From NCBI RefSeq assembly GCF_003585765.1, contig NZ_CP021235.1:1-64000 (forward strand): DNA of 64,000 nt, in the 5' to 3' direction. The notes beneath the pieces are model-generated. The model had not been told where the DNA came from and ran no database searches. It worked only from the letters and a program-made list of their open reading frames with translations. The stretch comes from Pontibacter actiniarum (GTDB lineage: Bacteria; Bacteroidota; Bacteroidia; Cytophagales; Hymenobacteraceae). Position 1 is the stretch's first letter. Every line of letters starts with the position of its first letter. The translations under genes were made by a program, and so were the position numbers. Positions 36,558-45,547 of the stretch are shown piece after piece.

Positions 36558-36686
36558 GCTAACATTGTAAAAGCATAATGCGGGCTGAATCGCTAAATTT
36601 CAGTATTTTGGCATCTGTCAAAGTTTAGTGCTAGTGGGTAGTGAATCACTCCGAAACCCGCACTACGCTTATACTTGACCGTTAGC
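36558..36686. other. attC-like imperfect palindrome
   Basis: GCTAAC (36558-36563) is matched by GTTAGC (36681-36686). Inside, AAGCATAATGCGGG (36571-36584) pairs with CCCGCACTACGCTT (36657-36670) at 12 of 14 positions; the two exceptions become G-T wobble pairs on the bottom strand, the strand integrases act on. Total size 129 nt with a 72-nt central part, within the attC range. The outer boxes depart from the clinical RYYYAAC/GTTRRRY consensus at single positions. Confidence 0.55.
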
Positions 36687-36695
36687 GGTAATATA

Positions 36696-36908
36696 ATGAA
36701 GAGAAGGAAACATACACCAATAGGGCTAAACGGCCTGTTTATGCTGGTACTTACGGTGTGCCTTATGGATCTATTTTCTTCATTTAAAATAAAGAGCCAG
36801 GCTGTCAAGTCGTTTTCATATGTTGGGCTGCTTGTTCTTTTGCCGGTTTTGCTTGTGTGGCCAAAGGTAAGCAAAGAGGTTAACGAAGCGGGTTTCTGGT
36901 CCTCTTGA
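36696..36908 (+). CDS. Small two-helix membrane protein
   Basis: The protein has 70 residues from the ATG at 36696, starting ten bases after the attC-like GTTAGC box. It has a basic N-terminus (MKRRKHTP) and two hydrophobic helices (LNGLFMLVLTVCLMDLF and VGLLVLLPVLLVWP). No family recognised. A TTG-initiated extension would lie inside the attC-like box and is unlikely. Its position is what a promoterless cassette gene would have. Confidence 0.55.
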   Translation: MKRRKHTPIGLNGLFMLVLTVCLMDLFSSFKIKSQAVKSFSYVGLLVLLPVLLVWPKVSKEVNEAGFWSS

Positions 36909-37044
36909 AAAAGCACACTAGAAGAACATGGTATAAATGCCAACAGCGCCTCCTTTCTCTCTAGTATCAAGCCGTTCTCACCATTAACCGACAGCCTCTT
37001 TTCCCAAAGTTCCCCCACCCATACTGCCACAACCCGCAAACCCC

Positions 37045-37052
37045 TATCTTTG
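37045..37052 (+). promoter_or_regulatory. -7 promoter box for the NUDIX gene
   Basis: TATCTTTG matches TAnnTTTG and lies 21 bp before the ATG at 37074. No clear -33 TTTG. Confidence 0.45.
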
Positions 37053-37073
37053 CACCAGTAAACAGTATAAGCT

Positions 37074-37637
37074 ATGATCGACGAAACCCATAATCCCTGG
37101 ACCACCCTCTCCAGCAAGTCAGTTTACCAGAACCCCTGGATAAAAGTGCGTGAAGACCAGGTGCTGAACCCCAGCGGCGGCGAAGGCATCTACGGGGTAG
37201 TGAGCATGAAGAACAAGGCCATTGGCATCATTCCGATTGATGAGGAGGGATATACGTACCTCATCGGCCAATACCGCTACCCGCTCAACGAGTACAGCTG
37301 GGAAATACCGATGGGCGGCGGCCTGCTGGAGAACGACATTCTGGAGTCGGCGAAGCGGGAGTTGCAGGAGGAAACAGGCTTTACAGCCGCCAAATGGGAA
37401 AACATATGCCGCCTGCACACATCCAACTCCGTAACCGATGAAGAAGGATTTGTTTTCCTGGCCCAGGAACTAACCGCCGGCGAAACCGCTTTTGAAGAGA
37501 CTGAGCAACTGCACATCAGGAAAGTGCCGTTTAAAGAGGCAGTGCGCATGGCCATGAACAATGAAATTACCGATGCCATTAGTGTGGCCGGTATTCTGAA
37601 AGCAGCCTTTCTGCTGCAGGAGCAGGGCAAACTGTAG
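37074..37637 (+). CDS. NUDIX hydrolase (ADP-ribose pyrophosphatase-like)
   Basis: The 187-residue protein hydrolyses a nucleoside diphosphate linked to another group. The Nudix box runs GGGLLENDILESAKRELQEE TGF, with the metal-binding core RELQEETGF intact; the first Glu of the classic box is Asn here. The N-terminal strand region (VREDQVLNPSGGEGIYGVV) and the aromatic-rich QYRYPLNEYSWEIPMGGG before the box are typical of ADP-ribose pyrophosphatases. Single gene, housekeeping-like codon use returns here after the AT-rich island. Confidence 0.88.
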   Translation: MIDETHNPWTTLSSKSVYQNPWIKVREDQVLNPSGGEGIYGVVSMKNKAIGIIPIDEEGYTYLIGQYRYPLNEYSWEIPMGGGLLENDILESAKRELQEETGFTAAKWENICRLHTSNSVTDEEGFVFLAQELTAGETAFEETEQLHIRKVPFKEAVRMAMNNEITDAISVAGILKAAFLLQEQGKL

Positions 37638-37744
37638 CGTACGCTGTACCTCTAGGGGCAGGCGCTGGCTTTTATACCTTGTGCCGGGGCCAGGCAGCAG
37701 GCACAAGAGTTGTACAGTGGTGGATTATTCTTACATTTGAACGC

Positions 37745-38551
37745 ATGAAGGCCATAAAATACCTATCACACAGAATCTACACAACCTGGTGCGTCACCTG
37801 GTTCGTGCTTCCGTTTGTGGTAACGTACCCGTTGCAGGTAGTGCTGCTGCGTAAAAAGCGGTGGCATAGGTATTTACACAATGTAAACAGGTTCTGGTCA
37901 ACATCGGCCCTGCGCATGTTCCTGACGCCGCTGCAGGTGGAGTGGCGCATGAAACTTAACCGCGGGCAGCGCTATGTTTTTACCCCCAACCACAGTTCCT
38001 ATTTAGACATTCCGGTGGTGCTGCATGCCATCCCCGGATTTATTAACTTTGTGGGCAAAAGCGACCTGTGCAAAGTGCCGCTGTGGGGCAAGGTATACGA
38101 GCAGCTGTATATCTCCGTAGACCGGAAAAGCGCCACCAGCAGTGCCAGAAGCTACATAAAGTCAGTGAAAACGCTGGAGGAAGGGCGCAGCCTGGTGATT
38201 TTTCCGGAGGGTACGATTCCGAAAACGGCCGGCAAGGAGCTGATGGCCTTCAAGGACGGCCCGTTCAGGATCGCCATTGAGAAGCAGCTGCCGGTGGTTC
38301 CGGTCACCATGCCCTACAACCAGCACTTTCTGCCTGACCTGGACGGGAAGCTGAAGGTACGCTGGCACCCGCTTAAGATCGTGGTGCACGAGCCGATCGA
38401 GACGAAGGGGCTGACACTGGAGGACCTGCCACAGCTGAAAGAGCAGGTTTCCCGCATTATTCAAACGGAATTAGAAAAACATAATAAAGTACATGTCAAC
38501 AGATATTCAAACCATCCGCAAGATAGCGCACTTAGCGAGGCTAGAGTTTAA
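37745..38551 (+). CDS. 1-acyl-sn-glycerol-3-phosphate acyltransferase (PlsC family)
   Basis: This membrane-associated acyltransferase adds the second acyl chain in phospholipid synthesis. From the ATG at 37745 it has 268 residues. An N-terminal membrane helix is followed by the catalytic NHSSYLD (H-x4-D) and the glycerophosphate motif FPEGTIP. The last 19 codons overlap the gatC start in another frame (38493-38551), so the two are probably translationally coupled. The longer upstream open stretch is rejected as non-homologous. Confidence 0.9.
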   Translation: MKAIKYLSHRIYTTWCVTWFVLPFVVTYPLQVVLLRKKRWHRYLHNVNRFWSTSALRMFLTPLQVEWRMKLNRGQRYVFTPNHSSYLDIPVVLHAIPGFINFVGKSDLCKVPLWGKVYEQLYISVDRKSATSSARSYIKSVKTLEEGRSLVIFPEGTIPKTAGKELMAFKDGPFRIAIEKQLPVVPVTMPYNQHFLPDLDGKLKVRWHPLKIVVHEPIETKGLTLEDLPQLKEQVSRIIQTELEKHNKVHVNRYSNHPQDSALSEARV

Positions 38552-38780
38552 CGAGGAGAAGGAGCAGGAAGTGCTGCAGGACCTGAACAAGATCCTGAAC
38601 TGGGTAGACCAACTGCGCGAGCTGGACACAGAGAGCGTGGAGCCGCTCATCCATATGTCGGAGGAGGTAAACGTGCTGCGTGAGGACGAGGTCCGTAACA
38701 CGATCTCCCACGAGCAGGCCTTGCTGAACGCACCTAAAAAAGACTCTGACTATTTCCGCGTACCTAAAGTGCTGGAGTAA
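38493..38780 (+). CDS. gatC: Asp-tRNA(Asn)/Glu-tRNA(Gln) amidotransferase subunit C
   Basis: GatC is the small scaffold of the GatCAB complex that converts misacylated Glu-tRNA(Gln) or Asp-tRNA(Asn). The 95 residues show the family pattern IRKIAHLARLEFNEEKEQEV near the start, LNKILNWVDQLRELDTE, and the C-terminal LREDEV ... FRVPKVLE. gatA and gatB are not nearby. The start overlaps the acyltransferase gene by 59 bases. Confidence 0.93.
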   Translation: MSTDIQTIRKIAHLARLEFNEEKEQEVLQDLNKILNWVDQLRELDTESVEPLIHMSEEVNVLREDEVRNTISHEQALLNAPKKDSDYFRVPKVLE

Positions 38781-38910
38781 CCTGCTGGCATAGGTAAAGA
38801 GACAGGTCTATCCTGCGATGGCCTCCGGCGTAAAGCGTAGGCAAAGCAGCAAGAAGAAGTATAACCAGAATGTCTTGTGTCTTATGTCTTGATACTTGTG
38901 TCCTACAAAT

Positions 38911-41900
38911 ATGAATAAAATCAAGTTCTGGAAAAGCTGGGATACTCATACCAAGTATCCCTATCTTTTTTTATTTCTGTTGAGCGCCCTGGCGTTGTTG
39001 CTGGGCGTATATCACTATTTTACCGGCGACAACGCCGTTTTTGCCTGGGATAAGATAACGGATCTGCAGGTGGTGCCCATGCCGGTGCATGAGGTAACGC
39101 GCCTGCTGGAGCCCTTTACCCTCTCGGCCGACGGCTACCTGATTTCTGAGCAGTACGATGTGGCCGCGCCGGAGGTAAACACCTGGGTGGCCTCTGTGCT
39201 GCTCGGGATGCTGGCTATCTGCGTCGCCTTCTACACGGCCGCCATCAGCACCATGCGGCAGCTGCCGTACTTTGCCGGCGTCCTGCTGCTGATGCTGTTC
39301 CTGGCTACGTTTAACTTCGATTTACTGGAGATTTTCGGGGGAGGCGCAAGCCAAACCATGCTGCTGCTAAGTATAGCCATGCTGGCCATGGGTAGCTACG
39401 CCTTCCAGGCTTTCTGGCAGAATACCAACTTCGGGCTGCGTGTGCTGGGCATGCTGGTCATTGTAGGGGTGCTGGGGATGCTGCTGTATGCTGAGGCCGA
39501 GTTCCCGGCCGAGCTGGTCACGCTGCACCTGGTCAACTACAGCTCCATCGGTTTGCTGGTGGCCACAGTGCTGTTTATGCTGTGGGTGAGCTACGAGAAC
39601 GTAAATGCCCTGCTTTGGATAAATACGCAGGCTAAAACACCGGAGCGCCGCTTCGGCATGTGGCAGTTTATACTTATCAGCTTGCTGTACCTGCTTAGCC
39701 TGCTGCTGATTTACCTGCGGCACGTGGGGGTTGTCCGCACCGATGTTAGCTATATCAACGCTTACCTTATCCTGCTGCTCTCCACCGTGGCGGGTTTCTG
39801 GGGCATGCGCCAGCGGGAGAAAGTATACGGCGGCCTGTTCCCGTTCCGCCCGACCGGTGCGGTGCTGTACCTGGTGTTTGCCACCATCACCTTCCTGAGT
39901 ATCGGGTACGCCTACGCCACCGCCAACGACTCCCTCACCACGCTGTTTGATGATTTGGTGGTGTACACGCACCTGGCCTTTGGCGTCGGCTTTTTCCTGT
40001 ACGTCATGATCAACTTCGGGCGTTTGCTGGAGCAGCGCCTGCAGGTGTACAAGGTGGTGTATGAGCCGCGCAGCTTCTCGCTGTTCTCTTTCTTTATCAT
40101 GAGTTCGGTGATCTGTGTGGTGATGGTGATGCGTACGCAGTACCGGGTGTACTTCCATGCGCAGGCCGGGTACTACAGCTACCTTGGCGACCTTTACCGC
40201 GCCTCCGGCAACGATATACTGGCGGAGCGCTTTTATGAGGAAAGCGATGTGTACGACAATAACAACGTGAAGGCTAACTACAGCCTGGCGGCCATGTACC
40301 GGCAGGAGCAGCAGCGCAACAACGAGATTCTGCGGCTGAAGGACGCGCTGGAGAAGCGCCCGAACCCGAAGCTGTACGTGCGCCTGGCCAACCTCTACGA
40401 CGAAAAGCAGTTCTTCTTCGAAAAGCTCTATGTGCTGCAGCAAGGGGCAGAGCAGTTCCCGGAAAGCTCGGAGATCTACAACAACCTGGCCCTGCTGTAC
40501 GCCCAAACCAGCGTGCAGGATAGCACCGAGTACTATTTTGACCTGGCGCAGCGCTTCGCTGATAACGACGACTTCGTGCGCAGCAACCGCCTGGCCTACT
40601 ATACAAGGCAGGCGATGCTGGAGCCGGCCAAAACCGTGCTGGAGGAGTCGCTGAAGGGCAAGTATAAAACGCTGCGCAGCAACCAGGCCGTGCTACGCCA
40701 ACTCCTGGGCCTCGATCCACAGGACAAGGAAGACTTTATGCCGGACTCACTGGAGGCCGTGGAGGACTTCGCCCTGTTCTACAACCAAACGATCAGCCGC
40801 CTTAACACAGACGACACTACCCGGTTACAGCCTATCAGCAGGTACCTGAAGTCGCCGGGCAACCAGATCTTCTACAGCGACCTGTACTACCTGAGGGGGC
40901 TGATACACCATTACAACGGGCTGCCGCAGGAAGGCAGAAACGCCCTGGAGAACCTGGCCCTGCAGATGGAGGTGCAGAGCGGCTACTACTACAACGCCTT
41001 AGGGCAGTGGATGCTGGAGGAGGAGAACTACCGGGCCGCGGCCGCATACTTTAAGCAGGCCAAAGACCGTGGCTACCCGCAGGCTTACCTGTCGCAGGGG
41101 TATGCACTGGCACTGGCGCATCAGCCGGAGGCAGCCGTGGCGGCGCTGGAGGAGGTGGCCTATACCGAGAACGAAGCGGCTGTGTCGGTGGCCCAGGAGC
41201 TGGCGGCCCTGTTGCAGAAAGACGTACAGGCGGTGCAGCAGTCCTCTACCGATAAGGAGAAGGTGCAGTACCTGCTGACGTACCTCCCCAAGCTGGCGCC
41301 CGAACAGGTGAATGCGCTGGTGGAGGCAGTGCAGGAGAAAGAGCTGAAGCGACGCGCCCTGGTGGCCAGGGTTGATTACCTGTTGGGCCAGAAGCGCTGG
41401 AAAGCCGCCCTGGATGCCATTACAGAGGCTTCGGGGCAGCTAAAGCCGGAGGGAGAACTGCGCTCTGCACTAAACCTGCAGCAGCTGAAACTGTGGCTTT
41501 ACACCGAAAACTATGACGTGCTGCTGAACAGGCTGGACAAACTCTACCTGACCGACCGGGACAAGCGCATGGGGCTGTACTTTAAGGCACGCATAGCGGA
41601 GGCAAAAGGCCGGATGGAGGAAGCCGCAAGTCGCTATGAGCAAGCGCTTAAGATGCTGGTGTATGACGAGGAGACTGTGCTGGCTGCCGCCGAGTTCTTT
41701 AACAAGTATAAACCCGACGAAGAGGCGGCGTACAACATTCTGCTGAGCGGCGTTACGTATAACCCGTATGCGGCACAGCTCTACAAAGCCTATGCGCTGG
41801 AGAGCCTGGACCAGGGGCTTTACTCGTATGCGGAGCAGGCGTCAGAAACCTTGCAAGGCTTGCTTCCTGCCTCAGAATATACTACATTTATAGAGAAATT

Positions 41901-41952
41901 AGCACAAAAGCGTCAGGAAGTAGAGGCACGCGCCGAAAACTGGCAACTATGA
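38911..41952 (+). CDS. Polytopic membrane protein with large TPR domain
   Basis: The protein has 1013 residues. The N-terminal about 430 residues contain around ten to eleven membrane helices. The remainder is a soluble alpha-helical TPR-type array (repeats such as AGYYSYLGDLYRASGNDILA, SEIYNNLALLYAQ, YYYNALGQWMLEEENYRAAA). Function unknown; the layout suggests a scaffold that holds periplasmic or cytoplasmic partners to the membrane. It is followed ten bases later by an ABC ATPase, and that neighbourhood may be functional. The ATG at 38911 matches the basic, pre-helix N-terminus. Confidence 0.75.
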   Translation: MNKIKFWKSWDTHTKYPYLFLFLLSALALLLGVYHYFTGDNAVFAWDKITDLQVVPMPVHEVTRLLEPFTLSADGYLISEQYDVAAPEVNTWVASVLLGMLAICVAFYTAAISTMRQLPYFAGVLLLMLFLATFNFDLLEIFGGGASQTMLLLSIAMLAMGSYAFQAFWQNTNFGLRVLGMLVIVGVLGMLLYAEAEFPAELVTLHLVNYSSIGLLVATVLFMLWVSYENVNALLWINTQAKTPERRFGMWQFILISLLYLLSLLLIYLRHVGVVRTDVSYINAYLILLLSTVAGFWGMRQREKVYGGLFPFRPTGAVLYLVFATITFLSIGYAYATANDSLTTLFDDLVVYTHLAFGVGFFLYVMINFGRLLEQRLQVYKVVYEPRSFSLFSFFIMSSVICVVMVMRTQYRVYFHAQAGYYSYLGDLYRASGNDILAERFYEESDVYDNNNVKANYSLAAMYRQEQQRNNEILRLKDALEKRPNPKLYVRLANLYDEKQFFFEKLYVLQQGAEQFPESSEIYNNLALLYAQTSVQDSTEYYFDLAQRFADNDDFVRSNRLAYYTRQAMLEPAKTVLEESLKGKYKTLRSNQAVLRQLLGLDPQDKEDFMPDSLEAVEDFALFYNQTISRLNTDDTTRLQPISRYLKSPGNQIFYSDLYYLRGLIHHYNGLPQEGRNALENLALQMEVQSGYYYNALGQWMLEEENYRAAAAYFKQAKDRGYPQAYLSQGYALALAHQPEAAVAALEEVAYTENEAAVSVAQELAALLQKDVQAVQQSSTDKEKVQYLLTYLPKLAPEQVNALVEAVQEKELKRRALVARVDYLLGQKRWKAALDAITEASGQLKPEGELRSALNLQQLKLWLYTENYDVLLNRLDKLYLTDRDKRMGLYFKARIAEAKGRMEEAASRYEQALKMLVYDEETVLAAAEFFNKYKPDEEAAYNILLSGVTYNPYAAQLYKAYALESLDQGLYSYAEQASETLQGLLPASEYTTFIEKLAQKRQEVEARAENWQL

Positions 41953-41961
41953 AATAAGCCT

Positions 41962-42690
41962 ATGAGCACCATTATTGAAACCCACGATATTTCAAAGGTG
42001 TACCGCATGGGTGCGGAGACCATTCACGCCCTTAAGTCTGTGTCTATCACCATAGCGCGCGGCGAGTATGTGGCGTTTATGGGGCCCTCTGGTTCCGGCA
42101 AGTCCACGTTTATGAATATCATCGGCTGCCTGGATACACCAACCGGCGGCACGTACGTGCTGAACGGGCAGGACGTGAGCAACATGACCGACAACGAGCT
42201 GGCGGAGGTGCGCAACAAGGAGATCGGCTTCGTGTTCCAGACCTTTAACCTGCTGCCGCGGCAGTCGTCGCTAGAGAATGTGGCCCTGCCGCTGATCTAT
42301 GCCGGCTACAACAAAAGCCAGCGCGAAGAGAAGGCGCAGCTGGCACTGGAGAGTGTGGGCCTCGGCACGCGCGGCAAGCACAAGCCCAACGAGCTTTCCG
42401 GTGGCCAGCGCCAGCGTGTGGCTATTGCCCGCGCCCTTATCAACGATCCCAGCATCATCCTGGCCGACGAACCGACAGGTAACCTCGATACCAAGACCTC
42501 CTATGAGATCATGGAGCTGTTCGAGAACCTGCACGCCAAAGGCAACACCATCATCATGGTAACGCACGAAGAGGACATCGCCAAGTATGCCCATCGCATC
42601 GTGCGCCTCCGCGACGGACTGGTGGAGTCTGATACCTTGAACACTGATATTGCCACAGCTTCCAAGCTGCAGGCAGAGCAACAGCACTAA
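41962..42690 (+). CDS. ABC transporter ATP-binding protein (LolD/MacB type)
   Basis: The protein has 242 residues with Walker [11 protein letters not shown]-loop VFQTFNLLP, signature [15 protein letters not shown] and Walker [13 protein letters not shown]. The branch is that of LolD/MacB/FtsE-type ATPases, which power lipoprotein release, macrolide export or cell-division proteins. No cognate permease is adjacent, apart from the large TPR membrane protein ten bases upstream. Its stop overlaps the next ATG (TAATG). Confidence 0.9.
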   Translation: MSTIIETHDISKVYRMGAETIHALKSVSITIARGEYVAFMGPSGSGKSTFMNIIGCLDTPTGGTYVLNGQDVSNMTDNELAEVRNKEIGFVFQTFNLLPRQSSLENVALPLIYAGYNKSQREEKAQLALESVGLGTRGKHKPNELSGGQRQRVAIARALINDPSIILADEPTGNLDTKTSYEIMELFENLHAKGNTIIMVTHEEDIAKYAHRIVRLRDGLVESDTLNTDIATASKLQAEQQH

Positions 42691-43244
42691 TGAAAATTTA
42701 CACTAAGACCGGCGACAAAGGCACCACCGCGCTTATAGGTGGCACCCGCGTAGCCAAATCCCACTTACGCATCGAGGCCTATGGCACCGTGGACGAGCTC
42801 AACTCCTACATCGGGTTGGTGCGCGACCAGGAAGTGAACGCAGCGCGCCTCGACATTCTCAAGGAGATACAGGACAGGCTTTTCACCATTGGAGCCCTGT
42901 TGGCCACCGATCCGGAGAAATCTAAAATGAAAACCCCTGACCTGCACGAGGAGGATGTGACCTTACTGGAGCAGGAGATAGACCTTATGACTGCCGATGT
43001 GCCGCCGCTGCGGGCATTCGTGCTGCCTGGCGGGCACCAGTCGGTGTCGTTTTGCCACGTGGCCCGCTGTGTGTGCCGCCGCGCCGAGCGCCTGGCCATC
43101 AGCCTGCAGGAGGTGGCAGCGGTAGCGGAGGGAGAGCTGGTGGTAAAATATTTAAACAGACTCTCTGACTATCTTTTCGCTCTTTGCCGTAAAATGACCC
43201 AGGAACTGGGCGCTGAGGAGGTAGTTTGGAAACCCAGAATTTAA
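42690..43244 (+). CDS. Cob(I)yrinic acid a,c-diamide adenosyltransferase, PduO type
   Basis: This enzyme transfers the adenosyl group of ATP to cob(I)alamin to form adenosylcobalamin. The 184 residues include the ATP-binding start [18 protein letters not shown], the substrate loop FVLPGG and the helix with CHVARCVCRRAERLA. It is coupled to the preceding ATPase gene by a one-base overlap. It implies use of B12-dependent enzymes, e.g. methylmalonyl-CoA mutase for propionate, which would fit the PrpE-like enzyme upstream. Confidence 0.93.
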   Translation: MKIYTKTGDKGTTALIGGTRVAKSHLRIEAYGTVDELNSYIGLVRDQEVNAARLDILKEIQDRLFTIGALLATDPEKSKMKTPDLHEEDVTLLEQEIDLMTADVPPLRAFVLPGGHQSVSFCHVARCVCRRAERLAISLQEVAAVAEGELVVKYLNRLSDYLFALCRKMTQELGAEEVVWKPRI

Positions 43245-43301
43245 CAACCCATACGATACAACCCAACCTAACCCAACAGGAATCACTAAAACTAACTTAC
43301 T

Positions 43302-44375
43302 ATGTCAATAGATATGCTAACTATACCGGCACAATGTGTCACGGAGTCGCGTATTTCGCAGCTGGATATCAACAATATTGAGTTCGGAAAGCTCTTCTCA
43401 GACCACATGCTGGTGGTTGACTACAAAGACGAGGCTTGGCAGAACCCGGAGATACTGCCTTACGGCAACATAACCATGAGCCCGGCTACCTCGGCCCTCC
43501 ACTACGGACAGGCTATTTTTGAGGGTATGAAAGCCTACAAGGACGCCAACGGCGACATCCTGCTGTTCCGCCCGCTGGATAACTTCCGCCGCCTCAACAT
43601 TTCGGCGGAGCGCATGTGCATGCCGGCCATTACAGAGGACATTTTCATGCAGGGCCTGGAGCAGCTGCTGCGCCTGGATGCTGCCTGGGTGCCGCCAACC
43701 GCGGGCTGCGCACTGTATATCCGCCCGTTTATGTTCGCCACTGATGACTTTATCGGGGTAAGGCCGTCGTCCAAGTACCGCTTCACCATCTTCTCCTGCC
43801 CGGTGGGCGCCTATTACGGCCAGCCACTGAAGGTTGCCATAGAGCCGAACTTTGTGCGTTCTGCGGAGGGCGGTGCCGGCTATGCCAAGGCGGCCGGAAA
43901 CTACGGCGCAGCGCTGCTGCCAGCCCGCAAGATGCAGGAAAAAGGGTATCACCAGCTTATCTGGACAGATGCCAAAGAGCACAAGTACATTGAGGAGTCC
44001 GGCACGATGAACGTAATGTTTGTGATCGACGGAAAGCTGATTACGCCTCCCGTGAGCACGACCATCCTGAAAGGCATCACCCGCGACAGCGTACTGACGC
44101 TGGCCCGCGACCTGGGCTACCCTGTAGAAGAGCGCAAGGTAGCAGTGGATGAGCTGGTGGAGGCCCACAAAGCCGGTACGCTGCAAGAGGCTTTCGGGAC
44201 AGGCACAGCCGCTACCATAGCCCAAATAGCCACCATCCACTACGATAACACAGACATGGAGCTGCCTGCGATAGAAGGCCGCAAAATATCCAATCACCTG
44301 GCTACCGAGCTGGACAAGATCAAAACCGGCCAGGCTCCGGACCCGCACAACTGGGTGTACCGCATCAGCCTGTAA
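43302..44375 (+). CDS. ilvE: Branched-chain amino acid aminotransferase
   Basis: IlvE catalyses the last step of Leu/Ile/Val synthesis with PLP. The protein has 357 residues (group II type). The Schiff-base lysine is K196 in GYAKAAGNYG, with conserved ALHYGQAIFEGMKAY, YIRPFMFATD and EESGTMNVMFV. Single gene, ended by the 44398 hairpin terminator. Confidence 0.95.
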   Translation: MSIDMLTIPAQCVTESRISQLDINNIEFGKLFSDHMLVVDYKDEAWQNPEILPYGNITMSPATSALHYGQAIFEGMKAYKDANGDILLFRPLDNFRRLNISAERMCMPAITEDIFMQGLEQLLRLDAAWVPPTAGCALYIRPFMFATDDFIGVRPSSKYRFTIFSCPVGAYYGQPLKVAIEPNFVRSAEGGAGYAKAAGNYGAALLPARKMQEKGYHQLIWTDAKEHKYIEESGTMNVMFVIDGKLITPPVSTTILKGITRDSVLTLARDLGYPVEERKVAVDELVEAHKAGTLQEAFGTGTAATIAQIATIHYDNTDMELPAIEGRKISNHLATELDKIKTGQAPDPHNWVYRISL

Positions 44376-44397
44376 AGTATTAAGTATAAGTGCAGAG

Positions 44398-44439
44398 ATG
44401 CTGAAGTATAGGCGACAGTTTATACTTCAGCATTTTCTT
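44398..44439 (+). terminator. ilvE terminator built from an inverted AAGTATA pair
   Basis: ATGCTGAAGTATA and TATACTTCAGCAT form a 13-bp perfect stem around a ten-base loop, followed by TTTCTT. The stem is an inverted pair of the overabundant heptamer AAGTATA. Confidence 0.8.
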
Positions 44440-44469
44440 GTTTAAAAGGATGTATAACCAAGTACGCTA

Positions 44470-45547
44470 ATGACAACTGAGCAAGTAAAAGAGTTGAAGG
44501 CCAGAGTAGAGGCCTTGAGGAGGTACCTTTGACTACGATGCCAAGAAAGAGCAGGTAAGGGAGACGGAGGTCGAGACCACTGCCCCTAACTTCTGGGATG
44601 ACCCTAAAGAGGCTGAGAAGATCCTGAAGGAGATCAAGTCGGTAAAAGTATGGACGGACCACTACGAGGAGGTGGAGAAGGCTGTGTCTGACTTTGAGGT
44701 GCTGTTCGACTTCTACAAAGAAGGCGATGTGTCGGAAGAGGACATACAGCAGGAGTATAAAAAGGCCGAAGAAGCCGTAGAGGGCCTTGAGTTTAAGCGT
44801 ATGCTGAGCGGTGAGGAAGACCAGCTAAGCGCCATTGTGGAGATAAACCCGGGCGCAGGCGGTACAGAAAGCCAGGACTGGGCCGAGATGCTGATGCGGA
44901 TGTACATCATGTGGGGCGAGTCGCACGGCTTTAGCGTTAAGCAGCTGAACTACCAGGCCGGTGACGGCGCGGGTATACGTTCTGCCACCTTGGAGATCAC
45001 CGGCGACTTTGCTTACGGCTACCTCAAGTCCGAGATAGGGGTGCACCGGTTGGTGCGTATTTCACCGTTCGACTCCGGTGGCCGGCGGCATACCTCTTTT
45101 GCCTCTGTTTTTGCCTATCCGGTGGTGGATGACACCATCAACATCGAAATCAACATGAGCGATATTGAGTGGGACACTTTCCGCTCAGGGGGTGCCGGAG
45201 GGCAGAACGTAAACAAGGTTGAGACAGCCGTACGCCTGAAGCACAAGCCAACCGGCATCGTTATCGAATGCCAGATTGAGCGCTCGCAGCTCATGAACAA
45301 AGAGCATGCGATCCGGATGCTCAAATCCAGGCTGTACCAGATAGAGCTGGAGAAGCGTAACGCCGAGCGGGACCGCATCGAGAGCACCAAAAAACGCATC
45401 GACTTCGGCTCCCAGATCCGAAACTACGTGTTGCACCCTTACAAGCTCGTGAAGGACGTGCGCACGGGCGTAGAGCGCTCAGACGTACAGAACGTGTTGG
45501 ACGGAGATCTGGACGAATATATCAAAGCTTACCTGATGCAGGCGTAG
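44470..45547 (+). CDS. prfB: Peptide chain release factor 2 with programmed +1 frameshift
   Basis: RF2 terminates at UGA and UAA. The ATG at 44470 opens a 20-codon frame ending AGG-AGG-TAC-CTT-TGA (stop 44530-44532). Slipping one base on CTT-T continues as GAC-TAC-GAT in the long frame from 44531, giving 358 residues in all. The AGGAGG internal Shine-Dalgarno lies at 44518-44523, three bases before CTT, as in the classic RF2 autoregulatory site. SPF (stop recognition) and GGQ (residues 243-245, peptidyl hydrolysis) are intact. The coordinates therefore join 44470-44529 with 44531-45547. Confidence 0.96.
44518..44533 (+). promoter_or_regulatory. Programmed +1 frameshift site of prfB
   Basis: AGGAGG-TAC-CTT-TGA-C: internal Shine-Dalgarno, slippery CTT-T and in-frame UGA followed by C. 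It makes RF2 synthesis depend on RF2 shortage. Confidence 0.95.
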
